From JAVBMV01 sp031552145 (lineage in GTDB: Bacteria > Myxococcota > Myxococcia > Myxococcales > UBA5297), in the NCBI GenBank assembly GCA_031552145.1, contig JAVBMV010000008.1, forward strand, positions 62,001 through 126,000: a stretch of 64,000 bases of DNA. Direction: 5' to 3'. Under the pieces are notes generated by a model that saw nothing but the letters and a program-made list of their open reading frames with translations, ran no database searches and was not told the DNA's origin. The translations under genes and the position numbers were made by a program. Below are positions 1-9,308 of this stretch, in pieces (position 1 is the stretch's first letter; each line of letters begins with the position of its first letter).

Positions 1-525
1 CGGACGGTGGCCACGCTGGGGAGACTCGACATCCTGGTCAATAACGCCGCTCACCAAGGCTCGCTGGTCGAGCGCTTCGAAGCGCTCGACGACGAGCGCG
101 TCGAGCGCACCTTCCAGGCAAACATTTTGGCGATGTTTCGCCTCGTCCGCGCGGCGCTGCCCCATCTTCGCCCGGGCTCATCCATTATCAATGTCGCGTC
201 GATCCAGGCCTACGAACCCACTCCTGGCATTCTGGACTACGCGGCCACCAAGGGGGCAATCGTCACCTTTACCAAGGGCCTGGCCAAGGAGCTTGGGGAG
301 CGCGGTATCCGAGTCAACGCCGTGGCGCCAGGGCCCGTCTGGACACCGCTCGTGGCGCAATCCTTTCCCCCCGAAAAGAACGCCCGGTTCGGCGGAGACA
401 CGCCGCTCGGCAGGCCTGCTCAGCCAGCGGAGCTGGCTCCCACCTTCGTGTTCCTGGCGAGCGACGAGGCGCGCTATATCAACGGCGAGATACTCGGGGT
501 AACCGGCGGGAGGCCGCTCCCATAG
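1..525 (+). CDS. SDR-family NAD(P)-dependent oxidoreductase (5' partial)
   Basis: The reading frame is open from the first base, so the N-terminal Rossmann glycine motif lies outside the window and only about 174 residues are visible. What remains fits classical short-chain dehydrogenases: an NNAA motif after a hydrophobic strand, the catalytic Ser in INVASI, the Tyr-x3-Lys pair in DYAATK, then the RVNAVAPGPVWTPL segment and a C-terminal GEILGVTGG end. The stretch from the Tyr to the end resembles the YhdF/YhxC 'general stress' group of SDRs. The substrate cannot be read from sequence. The gene runs convergently into the repeat lipoprotein gene, with a hairpin between them. A GTG at position 7 is in frame, but it would remove the cofactor-binding half and is not believed to be the start. 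Confidence 0.9.
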   Translation, partial: RTVATLGRLDILVNNAAHQGSLVERFEALDDERVERTFQANILAMFRLVRAALPHLRPGSSIINVASIQAYEPTPGILDYAATKGAIVTFTKGLAKELGERGIRVNAVAPGPVWTPLVAQSFPPEKNARFGGDTPLGRPAQPAELAPTFVFLASDEARYINGEILGVTGGRPLP

Positions 526-546
526 GAGATGCGAGGTTAAGGGCAG

Positions 547-570
547 GGCGCAGGGTGTTCACCCCGCGCC
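547..570. terminator. Bidirectional hairpin between convergent genes
   Basis: An 11-bp inverted repeat (547-557 with 560-570) has one A/C mismatch and a very tight loop. It lies between the stop of the SDR gene and the stop of the convergent repeat lipoprotein gene. There is no T tract on either side, so the terminator role is inferred from position and stem strength. Confidence 0.5.
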
Positions 571-589
571 CCGCCCCCACCTCGTAGGC

Positions 590-3500
590 TCACTCGCGGG
601 CGCGCCGTCCCCCGAAGCGTAGCCTGCCAGCCATCGCGGCGAAGGTGAGGAGGAGGCCAAGGGGGAGCCCCGTCCCGGAAGCATCGCAGCCGCCACCGCC
701 CGAAAGTCCTCGCGCGCGGCGACACTCGCCATCGGTGCAGGTGGCGCCGGGAGGGCAGTCGCTGGTCTGCGCGCAGGGGCGCTCGCCGCAGAGCTGGGTT
801 GCGGGATCGCACCGGTTGCTCACGCACTCGGTGTCGCTCGCGCAGGGCTCCTGCGCCTCCTTCTTTGGCTTGCAGTCGCCGCTCTCCAGATCGCAGTACT
901 GCTCCGCGGCGCAGGGTGCGCTCGCCCCGCAGGGAGAGCACTGCCCTCTGTCGGTGTCACAGGCTCCGCTCACGCACTCGCCCGGTTCGGCGCAGGGTTC
1001 GGAGTTCTCTTTGCGCGGCGCGCAGTTGCCGCTCGCGAAGTCGCAATAGCCGTCGGGCATGCAATCCTCATGGGAGGCGCAAGGGTGTTCGACGACGCCG
1101 AAGCTGGCAGTGATGGCAACAGGCCCCGTCACCCCGTCGAAGTCGATGGGCGAGGCGAGGCCGGCGACCGGCGGGCATTGGACGCCCACGCAGGCGAGCG
1201 CCAAGAGTCGCGCTGGCGGTGTCGCTTGGAAGGTGCAGCGGAGCTGCTCGCCGTGCGCGACGGTCGCCGGACACTCGAAGATTCCTCCCTCGCCGATGCT
1301 GAGCGCGGTGACCGGGTATTCTTTGGGTACAAAATAGGGGGTCAGCTCGATGGGCGAACTCACCGCGGTGAGGACGAAGCTCTGGGTCGATGGGGTCACC
1401 TCGGCGCAGCTCCCATCGAAGGTTCCCGCGCAGGTCAGCGCGCTCAGCGCGTACCCCGTCTCCGCGGCGACCGTGCAGAGCGCGCTCCCTCCGAGCTCCA
1501 CGCTGGCGGGACGGCACGAAATATGGCCTCCCTGCGCCTGCGCGATGGTGATGGCAAAGAGTTCTCTCTCGAAGAGCGCGGTCAGTAGGAGATCGGACTC
1601 GATGCCGGTGAGTGTAAAGCCCATCGCGGCGCTCGCTGGTTCGGGGCAGCTCTCAGCCATCGTCCCCTCACATTGCAGCGAGGTGAAGAGGAAGCCTTCG
1701 GCGGGAGCTACGGCGCAGCTCGTCGTTCCCCCCTTCTCCACGGGGTTGGGATTGCAGCTCACGCTGCCCCCTTGCGCGGTCACGCTCACGTAGAAGCGCT
1801 CCGCCTGCCGGAAGATGGGCGCGACAGTGCTCGCCTCCACGATGGGCCCCAGCATGAAGGGCGAGGTGAGATTCGCGGCCGCGGGGCAGTTGAGGCCCGC
1901 GCAGGCCAGCGCCGCGAGCGCATACTCTTCTTCGGGAGTGAAGGTACAGCTCGTCGACTCGCCATAGGCGACGGTCAACGGCTCGCACGCCATCGTACCG
2001 TGCTCCGCGGAGAGGACGGTGACGGAGAGTTGCAGTGGGCCGAAGGCTGGCGTGATCTCGATCGGCGCGGTCGGGTTGGTGACCGGAAATCCCGCCAGCG
2101 CGCTGGCGGCATCGGGGCAATTGGCGCCCAGACAGGTAAGGCCCGTGAGCAGCTGCCCCGCCTCCGGGGCGATGGTGCATATGGCGCTGCCCCCCAGGGC
2201 GATGCTGGTCGGCGCGCAGCTCACCGAACCTCCTGGAACGGTCGCGATGGAGATGGTGTAGAGGGCGGGGGGGAAAGTCGCTGTCAGCGCGATGTTCGAT
2301 TCGATGCCGCTCAGCGTGAAGGGCGCGTCGAGCGCGCTCCCATGGGGGCACGAAGTACTCATCGTCCCCGAGCACTTGAGCGCTGCGCGCTGATAGCCGG
2401 CGGCGGGTGTCGCCGTGCAGGTCGTCTCTCCGCCCTCGGGGATGGCGGTTGGTACACAGACGAGGGTTCCGTGGGTCGCGTTCGTCGAGATCGCATGCTC
2501 GCCCTGCCGGACGAAGATGGGCGTGAGGGTCGCGTCTTGCGAGAGGTTCGTCAGAGTGAAGGGGGAGGTCGGGAGCGCCGGACAGGTCGCGCCGGCGCAG
2601 AGCAGCCCTCCCAGGACATAGTTCTCGTTGGCGGTGAAGGTGCATTGGCTCTGCGCACCGTAGGCGACAGGCGAATCGCAGCTCATGGTCCCGTTGGGCG
2701 CTCCGATGACTGTCACCGTGTATTGGCGGGCGGCGAAGGTCGCGTCGAGGGTCACCGGTGCCGTGATGTTCGTGAGCGCGAAGGGAGGCAGGCTGGGCGC
2801 CGCGGCGGGACAGACCGCGTCTGTGCAACTGAGCGCGGTGAGCGCGCTTCCGGCATCGGGCGCGACGGTGCAGAGCGTGAAGCCCCCATGTTCGACCGAC
2901 GTGGGGACACATTGCACCGCCCCCGAGCCCGTGGTGTTCACGACGATGGGATAGCGTTGCTTCGAGAAGCTCGCGGTGAGGAGCAGCTCGGAGCCGATGC
3001 CCGAGAGCGTAAAACCGTCCGCGGCCTCGGCGACGGCCGGGCACTCCGACTCCATCGTGCCTTCGCAGGCGAGGTTCTCGAGGACGTGGCCCGGAAGCGG
3101 CGCGGCGGTGCAGATGCTCTCCGCGCCCGCCTCGACAGGGTTTGGCGCGCAGACGATGGAGCCGCCGTGCGCGTTGATCCCGATCGCGAACCGATCCACG
3201 GGGCCGAAGACGGGGATCAGCGTGCCGTCGCTCACGATATTGCGGATGTCAAAAGGCGACACGAGCCCCACGGCTGATGGGCAGGCGACCCCTGCGCAGG
3301 CGAGCGCATGGAGCTTGAAGCCCGCAATGGGCGAGATGGTGCACGAGGCAGCGCCGCCATGCTCGATGGTCGTTGGAGAACAGACGATGGCGCCATGTTC
3401 GGCTTCGACGACGGAGAGCGTGTAATGCCTTGGCCCGAAGGTGGGGGTGATGGTGACGGGTTCGCTTATCTCGGAGAGCTTGAAGGACTCGAGGCCCACG

Positions 3501-6121
3501 GCGGGGGTCGGACAGATCGCGCCGGTGCAGAGCAGCTCGATCAGCTCATAGCCGGTGGTGGGCACGACCGCGCAGCTGCTCGATTCTCCCGTGGGGACGT
3601 CGCTCGGCGCGCAGAGCACCTCGCCATTCGCGGCGGAGGTGATGGAGATCGGGTAGGTCACCTTCTCGAAGCGGGCATTGAGCAGCAAGTCGGAGGCGAT
3701 CCCCGTGATGGTGAAGGAGGTGCCGGCCTCCTCCGTGTTTGGGCAGGCGGAGCTCATGCTGCCCGCGCACCCGAGATAGCCGAGGACATATCCCGACTCT
3801 GGAATCACCAGGCAGGTGATGGGCTCTCCGGCGAGGGCAGGGTTGGGGTTGCAGGAGAGCGAACCTTGGCGCGCGTTGATGCTGATGGCGAAGTGATCGT
3901 TCTGCGCGAAGATGGGTGCGATGACCACATCGCGCTCGATTGCGCCCAACTCGAATGGCGAGGTGAGGCTGGAGGCGGCAGGGCAGTCGATGCCGGCGCA
4001 ACCCAAGCCCCGGAGCGAATAGCCCGGCGAGGCCGAGAAGGTGCATGTCGCCGAGCCACCATGGGCCACGACCGAGGTGCAGCTCAACGTGCCATTCGTG
4101 TGAGGGCCAACGGTGACCGAGTGTTGGACGAGGCTGAATGAGGACTGTACCGTCAGCGGCGCCTCGACATCCGAGATTAGGAAAGCGCCCGTCGGTAGTG
4201 TCGATGGACAGGTGGCGCCCGTGCAGGTGAGCGAGGTGAGACTGTGTCCGGGGTTGGGTGCGATCGAACAGGCGACCGTCGCTCCATGCTCGACTGGGTT
4301 CGGAACACAGGTGAGGCTGCCGTTGCCGTCATCAAGGGTAGCGACGGGGTAAAAGGAGCGCGCGAAAGTGAGCGCCAAGGTGATGTCGGTCGATATTCCT
4401 TTGAGTGTAAAAGAGCTCACTCCCGGTGTAACCGCGGGACAGCGCGAGGTCATCACCCCTGTGCAGTTGAGGTCCGAAAGCTGGTAGCCCTCCGCGACGA
4501 CGGTGCAAGTCGTCGAGCCTCCCGCGGTCACGGTTGGAGGTGCGCACAGGACGGCACCGTTCTGGCCGCTCGCGCTGATTCCGAAAGTGCGAGAGACGAG
4601 CGGCGCGAAGAGTGGGCTGACCGTAAGATCGCTCATGACGGGTCCCACCGAGAAGGGAGAGGCGAGACCTCCCACGCCAGGGCAGAGCGCCCCGACGCAA
4701 TTGAGCGCGATGAGCGAATTGCCTGGCTCTGGCGTAAAGGTGCAGGAGGTGGAGCCGCCATGGTTGACCGTCGCGGGAGAGCAGCTGACGTTCCCTCCGG
4801 GCGCGTCGATGACGGTCACTGTGTGCGGAGTGGCGCGCCAACTAGGGCGCACGGTGACAGGTCCTTGGACCGAGGCGACTTGAAAGGCCGTCGCGCCCTC
4901 TAGAGTCGTGGGACAGAGGGCGGGGCCAGGGAGGCACGAGACCGACTCGAGGGCGTACCCCCCCTGTGGCACGGCGGCGCAGGCGACAGAGTCGCCTCGG
5001 ATCACTTCGTCAGGTGTGCAGAGCAGCGTGCCACCAGCGGAGCCCTGCACGGTGACCGGATAGATGGGACTTGGGAGGTCGGTGTGCCACATCTGCTTGC
5101 GTCCAACGTAGTAGATACGCCCGCCCTCCTCGAAGGCGCCGCCGAAGGTGAGGTCTGTCGGCTTTTCGGAACCCTGGGGGAGCCGCTTGGTCCAATTGAA
5201 GCCATCCCAGTCCCATATCGCGGTCGACTTGACGCCCGTGGCGCTCTGGCCTCCGATGACGAGCACATGGCCATCTCCGGTCGAGACGGCGGAGCAGCCA
5301 AAAACGACATCTGGGATGATCTCGGGGAAGCGCTCCACCCATCGGCCATCGAGCCACTCCCAGGTGTCGTTGAGGTAGCGAGCGGGAGAGCGGCTCGCGC
5401 GGCCGCCATAGAGTAGAAATCGCCCAGGGGTGACCTCCGCCATGATGGCGCCATCTCGGCCTGGCGGTGCCACGGGAAGATCGAGCTGCTCCCAATCGTC
5501 GCCGGTCCATTTCCATGTGTCGCCATGGGTAATGTTTGGAGAGATCGAAAGGTCGATCCCTCCGAAGAGAAGCGCTTGGCCGTTTCCGAGAGCGACAATC
5601 GAGGCGGCCTTGCGCGCGGGCGGAACAGTAGAGGGCGAGAGCTGCTGCCATTCGCTCCCTGTCCAAAGCCACGTGTCGGCCATCTTTCCGGGAGGATCGG
5701 CGGTGTTGGTGCCGCCAAAGATGAGCACCTGGCCATCTCCAAGGTGGACCGTGGCCGGGTCGTACCTGTTGCCCGGGCTGTTTATCCCCGTCATCAGCGG
5801 AACGGGGGTCTGATCGATCCACTCCGCGCCGTTCCAGAGCCAGTTGTCGCTCGTGGTCGCGCTGGCCGAGATGAGGCCGCCATAGACGAAGGCCTGGCCA
5901 GGGAGCGTCTCCACCATGCCAAACTGGTGGTCACCTGTGGGCAAGGGAGAGATCGTATCCTTGACCCAGGACCAGCTTCCGGCGAGCCCTTGTGCGGTCG
6001 ACCCGAGCCCAGATCGATCGCCCGGAGCGTCGCTCAACGGCCCCTCCCTTTGCTCGCAGGCGCCTAGCGCGAAGAGCGAGCAGATGAGCAGCAGGGCGCA
6101 TTGACGACGATGGTATCTCAC
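590..6121 (-). CDS. Giant Kelch / InlB-type repeat lipoprotein with MYXO-CTERM-like tail
   Basis: This encodes 1843 residues. The N-terminus is a lipoprotein signal ending in LGAC (+2 is Glu, so outer membrane targeting is likely). Residues about 45-340 hold Kelch-like blades with recurring W-x-W-x-G-x-x-W and LLFGG/LVIGG motifs, giving a predicted beta-propeller. Then come 17 tandem repeats of about 65 residues, each with a G-x-[LVI]-x-C-x-P strand, an HGG-x-x-x-C turn and a C-x-G-x-x-CP end; they resemble the divergent InlB B-repeat family and carry about four Cys each. After these there are Cys-rich EGF/dickkopf-like units (YCDxxSGxC, ECVSGACD). The end is GGGGCDASG, a hydrophobic stretch and an Arg-rich tail, which matches the MYXO-CTERM plan. 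Function is unknown; a surface adhesin or structural protein is most likely. It is transcribed alone. Confidence 0.85.
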   Translation of the reverse strand: MRYHRRQCALLLICSLFALGACEQREGPLSDAPGDRSGLGSTAQGLAGSWSWVKDTISPLPTGDHQFGMVETLPGQAFVYGGLISASATTSDNWLWNGAEWIDQTPVPLMTGINSPGNRYDPATVHLGDGQVLIFGGTNTADPPGKMADTWLWTGSEWQQLSPSTVPPARKAASIVALGNGQALLFGGIDLSISPNITHGDTWKWTGDDWEQLDLPVAPPGRDGAIMAEVTPGRFLLYGGRASRSPARYLNDTWEWLDGRWVERFPEIIPDVVFGCSAVSTGDGHVLVIGGQSATGVKSTAIWDWDGFNWTKRLPQGSEKPTDLTFGGAFEEGGRIYYVGRKQMWHTDLPSPIYPVTVQGSAGGTLLCTPDEVIRGDSVACAAVPQGGYALESVSCLPGPALCPTTLEGATAFQVASVQGPVTVRPSWRATPHTVTVIDAPGGNVSCSPATVNHGGSTSCTFTPEPGNSLIALNCVGALCPGVGGLASPFSVGPVMSDLTVSPLFAPLVSRTFGISASGQNGAVLCAPPTVTAGGSTTCTVVAEGYQLSDLNCTGVMTSRCPAVTPGVSSFTLKGISTDITLALTFARSFYPVATLDDGNGSLTCVPNPVEHGATVACSIAPNPGHSLTSLTCTGATCPSTLPTGAFLISDVEAPLTVQSSFSLVQHSVTVGPHTNGTLSCTSVVAHGGSATCTFSASPGYSLRGLGCAGIDCPAASSLTSPFELGAIERDVVIAPIFAQNDHFAISINARQGSLSCNPNPALAGEPITCLVIPESGYVLGYLGCAGSMSSACPNTEEAGTSFTITGIASDLLLNARFEKVTYPISITSAANGEVLCAPSDVPTGESSSCAVVPTTGYELIELLCTGAICPTPAVGLESFKLSEISEPVTITPTFGPRHYTLSVVEAEHGAIVCSPTTIEHGGAASCTISPIAGFKLHALACAGVACPSAVGLVSPFDIRNIVSDGTLIPVFGPVDRFAIGINAHGGSIVCAPNPVEAGAESICTAAPLPGHVLENLACEGTMESECPAVAEAADGFTLSGIGSELLLTASFSKQRYPIVVNTTGSGAVQCVPTSVEHGGFTLCTVAPDAGSALTALSCTDAVCPAAAPSLPPFALTNITAPVTLDATFAARQYTVTVIGAPNGTMSCDSPVAYGAQSQCTFTANENYVLGGLLCAGATCPALPTSPFTLTNLSQDATLTPIFVRQGEHAISTNATHGTLVCVPTAIPEGGETTCTATPAAGYQRAALKCSGTMSTSCPHGSALDAPFTLSGIESNIALTATFPPALYTISIATVPGGSVSCAPTSIALGGSAICTIAPEAGQLLTGLTCLGANCPDAASALAGFPVTNPTAPIEITPAFGPLQLSVTVLSAEHGTMACEPLTVAYGESTSCTFTPEEEYALAALACAGLNCPAAANLTSPFMLGPIVEASTVAPIFRQAERFYVSVTAQGGSVSCNPNPVEKGGTTSCAVAPAEGFLFTSLQCEGTMAESCPEPASAAMGFTLTGIESDLLLTALFERELFAITIAQAQGGHISCRPASVELGGSALCTVAAETGYALSALTCAGTFDGSCAEVTPSTQSFVLTAVSSPIELTPYFVPKEYPVTALSIGEGGIFECPATVAHGEQLRCTFQATPPARLLALACVGVQCPPVAGLASPIDFDGVTGPVAITASFGVVEHPCASHEDCMPDGYCDFASGNCAPRKENSEPCAEPGECVSGACDTDRGQCSPCGASAPCAAEQYCDLESGDCKPKKEAQEPCASDTECVSNRCDPATQLCGERPCAQTSDCPPGATCTDGECRRARGLSGGGGCDASGTGLPLGLLLTFAAMAGRLRFGGRRARE

Positions 6122-6148
6122 CGCGGATCTCCTCCTGGTGGGAATGAT

Positions 6149-7126
6149 TTAGGGATCCCAATTCAAGGAACGAGGAGAGGCCTGCGGTGCGGAGGTGCTG
6201 CAAGAGGGTTGAATTGCCGCAATGCAGGCGAGGGCGATCTCGGAGCGCTCTGGGGTTGCGACCGGAATGGTCTGCAGTATCTCGGCGAGCTTCTTGGCCT
6301 GGTGGTAAGCGTCGAGCACCGCGGCCTCGTAGCGATGAAGCTCATGGAGGTGCTCGCCCAAAGCGCGGGCCGAAATCAACGCCAGAGAGACCCCTTCGCC
6401 GCCGATGGGATCGACGGCGCAGGCGGCGTCGCCTATCCGGACCGTCCGGCCTTGGACGAGCGTCGTCGGGCGGTGGCCGAGTGGCCATGCGCCGCGAGGG
6501 CGATCGAGCGGCGAGCCGAGATGGCGCGCGAGGCGCGGAAAGAGCGCGAGGAGCGACTCCCAACGCTCTCCGCGGCGATCGCTCAGGATCGCGACGTTGA
6601 CGGCCGACGGCGAGATGGGGGTGACATAGGCCTCGGTTCCGCGTGGACCGTAGTGGAGCTCGACCGAGTCGGACCAGGGCGCCGTGGCAAAATGGCGCCG
6701 GATTCCAAAACGGCGCGACGCCTGACACCGCGGAAGCCCCGTGGCGAGGATCGTGAGCGCCACATCGGAGCGGGGCTCGAGCGGGTGCCCGAGGAGGATG
6801 GTGACGCCGAGGGCTCGGGCGCGCTCGGCGAGGGCGTGGATCAAGACGGTACGGGCGATGCCAAGGGCCGCCGTGGGGAACTTCGCACCGCCGACCAGTT
6901 CAACACCTTGGATCGGGAATCGTGCGTCCGGATGAATCACGTCGAGCACGCCGCGCTCGGCCAGCCAGGCAACGCCGGGCGCTAGGATCCCCTCGCCGCA
7001 GGCCTTCTCGGGCAGCGATTTGCGCTGTTCCACCACGGTCACGGCAAGGCCACGGAGCGCCAATTCGATCGCCGCCGCGAGGCCCGCCGGTCCCGCTCCG
7101 GCGAGGAGGGCATCAGGGCGTGGCAC
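6149..7126 (-). CDS. FAD-dependent oxidoreductase (geranylgeranyl-reductase/hydroxylase-like)
   Basis: With the GTG at 7126 the product is 325 residues. It begins almost directly with the FAD-binding dinucleotide fold (GAGPAGLAAAIELALRG), followed by an acidic end of strand 2 (VVEQR) and the KACGEGI motif typical of the geranylgeranyl reductase/phenol hydroxylase-like flavoproteins. A second FAD motif, RIGDAACAVDPIGGEG, holds the ribityl-binding Asp. The start overlaps the end of the upstream methyltransferase gene by 14 bases, and the longer open frame upstream is antisense-like low-complexity sequence. It is the last gene of a PKS-methyltransferase-oxidoreductase operon. By analogy with SrsC of Streptomyces it could hydroxylate or oxidise an alkylresorcinol to a quinone; this role is inferred. 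No clear ribosome site precedes the GTG, so translational coupling is likely. Confidence 0.85.
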   Translation of the reverse strand: MPRPDALLAGAGPAGLAAAIELALRGLAVTVVEQRKSLPEKACGEGILAPGVAWLAERGVLDVIHPDARFPIQGVELVGGAKFPTAALGIARTVLIHALAERARALGVTILLGHPLEPRSDVALTILATGLPRCQASRRFGIRRHFATAPWSDSVELHYGPRGTEAYVTPISPSAVNVAILSDRRGERWESLLALFPRLARHLGSPLDRPRGAWPLGHRPTTLVQGRTVRIGDAACAVDPIGGEGVSLALISARALGEHLHELHRYEAAVLDAYHQAKKLAEILQTIPVATPERSEIALACIAAIQPSCSTSAPQASPRSLNWDP

Positions 7127-7688
7127 GCTCTTGCCCAGGCTGCCGAACAGGAATGAAACGCGGCGTTTGCCCAAGCCGTTCGGCGTAGCGCGCGCCGAGC
7201 GCTCGCTCTTCGAGCGCGATGCGCGAGGCGAGCATCGCAATGTGGAGCGGAACGAAGAACATCGCCGTGCGATGAGCGCCCATCCCGAGAGGTAGCGCGA
7301 GGCATTCGAGCGCGACCGCCACATAGTTGGGATGCCGAATATAGCGGTAGGGACCCCGGACGATCGGCGGGGCGCCGGGGAGGGTGATGACGCGGACGTT
7401 CCAACGTTCTCCCAGCGAGGCGATCGCCCAATAGCGGAGCCCTTGCGCGGCCAAAAGCACGGCGAGCGCCGTGCCCTGGAGGCGGGGCCGCCGCCGCCCG
7501 GGTTCGAGCGCGCAGGAGACGAGGAAGGCGAGATGGAGCGCGAAGAGGGCGCGGAACTGCCGCTGGCCCGACTCGACTCCTCCCCTGGCTCGGAGCCTTC
7601 GGGCGTTGCGTCGCGACAGGATCAACTCGACGAGGCGCTGCGCCGCCGTGAGGCCGAGGAGAAACGCCTTTCGCGTAGGTCTTACCAT
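7113..7688 (-). CDS. Isoprenylcysteine carboxyl methyltransferase (ICMT)-family membrane methyltransferase
   Basis: This encodes 191 residues with several hydrophobic segments. The C-terminal half carries the ICMT/phospholipid methyltransferase signature: GPYRYIRHPNYVAV, then an ER-x-LGARYAE tail (EERALGARYAERLG). In bacteria, members next to type III polyketide synthases are O-methyltransferases acting on the polyketide (BpsB, SrsB); membrane location suits a lipophilic alkyl product. The start overlaps the PKS stop by 7 bases and the end overlaps the flavoprotein start, so the three genes form one tightly coupled operon. Confidence 0.9.
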   Translation of the reverse strand: MVRPTRKAFLLGLTAAQRLVELILSRRNARRLRARGGVESGQRQFRALFALHLAFLVSCALEPGRRRPRLQGTALAVLLAAQGLRYWAIASLGERWNVRVITLPGAPPIVRGPYRYIRHPNYVAVALECLALPLGMGAHRTAMFFVPLHIAMLASRIALEERALGARYAERLGQTPRFIPVRQPGQERATP

Positions 7689-8755
7689 CGGAGCAGCACC
7701 AACTCCGCGCCGAAGCCTGGACCCATCGCCGCCACGACTCCCAGCTCACCAGGCGATGGGCGAACCTCGTCGAGGGTGTCGCCCAGGATCAGCAGCACAG
7801 AGGCCGAAGAGATGTTTCCGACCGAGGAGAGGGAGCGCCAGCTCGTGGCAAGCGCCTTGGGAGGGAGCGTCAGTGCCCGCTCCAGGGCCTGCAAGACCTT
7901 GGGGCCGCCGGGGTGGCAGATCCAGTGGGAGATATCGCGCCGGGAGAGCCCATGGCGTGCCAGAAATGGGTCGACGGCGTCGGCGATCGACCGCTCGACG
8001 ACAGCGGGCACCTCGGGCGAGAGAACTACTTTGAAACCGCTATCGAGGAATTGCCACCCCATGACCTCCTCCGTTTGGGGGAGGAGAGAGGCCGCCGAGT
8101 CGAGCGCGCGCGGAGCGCCCCGGGCGAGGAGATGTGAGGCGCGTTCACCTCCGCAGAGGACCACCGCCGCCGCACCGTCGCCGAAGATGCCGGTCGCGAC
8201 GGCATTGGTCATGGAGAGATCCTCCCGCTGGACGGTCACTGTGCAGAGCTCGATGGCGGCCAGCACCGCCACGGCGCGGGGGGTGGACTGAAGCAGATCG
8301 GCGATTCGTCCCAGCGCGGCTGCCCCGCCCGAGCAGCCGAGGCCGAAGATCGGGACGCGCTTCACATCGCCGCGCATCCCGAGGCGGTTGACGAGCGTCG
8401 CGTCGAGGCTCGGCGTCGCCAAGCCGGTGACGGTGACCGTGTACAAGTAGTCCACTTCGTCGGGGCGGACACGGGCCCGCGTCAGCGCGTCGCGGATTGC
8501 CCGCTCGCCAATGTCCGTGCCGACCCGGATGAAGGTCCGATTGGCCTCCGCGAAGCTCTGGTGCACGGCCAGTTCTTCGAGTGGCCGGGCGAGGTAGCGA
8601 CCCCGGACCGTCGCCGCCCGATGCAGTGGCTCCAGCCGCTCACCAGTCGCATCGCCTTCGGGCCAGAGCTTCCGAAAGGCGCGCGTCAGTTCTGCCTGGG
8701 TGGCGTAGTGAGGCGGAAAGGCCCGGCCCACCGCCAGGATCGCTGGTTTTTCCAT
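7682..8755 (-). CDS. Type III polyketide synthase (chalcone/stilbene synthase family)
   Basis: This encodes 357 residues from the ATG at 8755; an in-frame TTG lies two codons earlier. The thiolase-fold catalytic triad is complete: Cys141 in FGLGCSGGAAALG, His281 in WICHPGGPKV and Asn314 in SSVGNISSAS. The C-terminal GPGFGAELVLLRW is the family's terminal loop. Bacterial relatives with this operon context (methyltransferase plus flavoprotein) condense long-chain acyl-CoA with malonyl-CoA to give alkylresorcinols or alkylpyrones. The exact product cannot be read from sequence. A small lipoprotein gene lies 58 bases upstream on the same strand and could be co-transcribed. Confidence 0.93.
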   Translation of the reverse strand: MEKPAILAVGRAFPPHYATQAELTRAFRKLWPEGDATGERLEPLHRAATVRGRYLARPLEELAVHQSFAEANRTFIRVGTDIGERAIRDALTRARVRPDEVDYLYTVTVTGLATPSLDATLVNRLGMRGDVKRVPIFGLGCSGGAAALGRIADLLQSTPRAVAVLAAIELCTVTVQREDLSMTNAVATGIFGDGAAAVVLCGGERASHLLARGAPRALDSAASLLPQTEEVMGWQFLDSGFKVVLSPEVPAVVERSIADAVDPFLARHGLSRRDISHWICHPGGPKVLQALERALTLPPKALATSWRSLSSVGNISSASVLLILGDTLDEVRPSPGELGVVAAMGPGFGAELVLLRW

Positions 8756-8813
8756 CTCCAATTAGGATGGACCTAGGAGAGCTACTGTCATCTGCCCAAT
8801 CGGGGGTCGGAGT

Positions 8814-9308
8814 TCAGGGCACAACGCAGCGGTTACCGTCGAGTTCGAAGCTCTGCGAGCACTCGCCACCCGCGACACAGTCGCCCGCGCCGCCATTGTG
8901 CATGACATGGGGACAGCATAGGCCTGTCTCGTCCACGACTCTTTCGGCGGCGCAGCTTCCCTCCTCGACACAGGTGCCTGTGCCTCCGTTGTGGAACTGC
9001 TCTGGGCAGCAGAGGCCAGTGATGTCGGGGTGGAGGCCGGCGGCGCAGGCTCCTTCCGGGACACAGTTTCCCGTGCCGTCGTCGTGGGTACCCTCGGGGC
9101 AGATGGGCGGGGGACAAATGCACGCGCCCCAGGCGTTCCCATCCGCGCTGCAGCCCCGCTCGCCTTCGCGTCCCGAAGGACATGCGCAGCGCTCCACGAG
9201 GTTTGGGCTACAGACCCTCTCGCTCTCTTTTTCTTCGGGGCGAGAAGAACCACAAGCTCCCAGCGCTACGGCGGCCAATATTGCCGGCAGTGCCCGATTC
9301 GGACGCAT
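8814..9308 (-). CDS. Cys-rich lipoprotein, unknown function
   Basis: This encodes 164 residues. The start at 9308 is chosen because a strong ribosome site (GGAGGAA) lies just upstream and the product then begins with a lipoprotein signal ending in LGAC. The mature part is built from Cys-rich units of the plan C-CP-x-x-x-HNGGxGxCV-x-x-G-x-C (for example CCPEQFHNGGTGTCV and CCPHVMHNGGAGDCV), occurring about three times with a related CPEGTHDDGTGNCV unit. Such short Cys-rich repeats are common in myxobacterial surface proteins. No enzymatic motif is visible, and function is unknown. Confidence 0.8.
   Translation of the reverse strand: MRPNRALPAILAAVALGACGSSRPEEKESERVCSPNLVERCACPSGREGERGCSADGNAWGACICPPPICPEGTHDDGTGNCVPEGACAAGLHPDITGLCCPEQFHNGGTGTCVEEGSCAAERVVDETGLCCPHVMHNGGAGDCVAGGECSQSFELDGNRCVVP

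Noticed and set aside
590..6121. Possible CRISPR-like or DNA tandem repeat from recurring Cys codon blocks
   Set aside because: The repeat is at protein level, about 195 bp per unit with diverged DNA, and part of one open frame.
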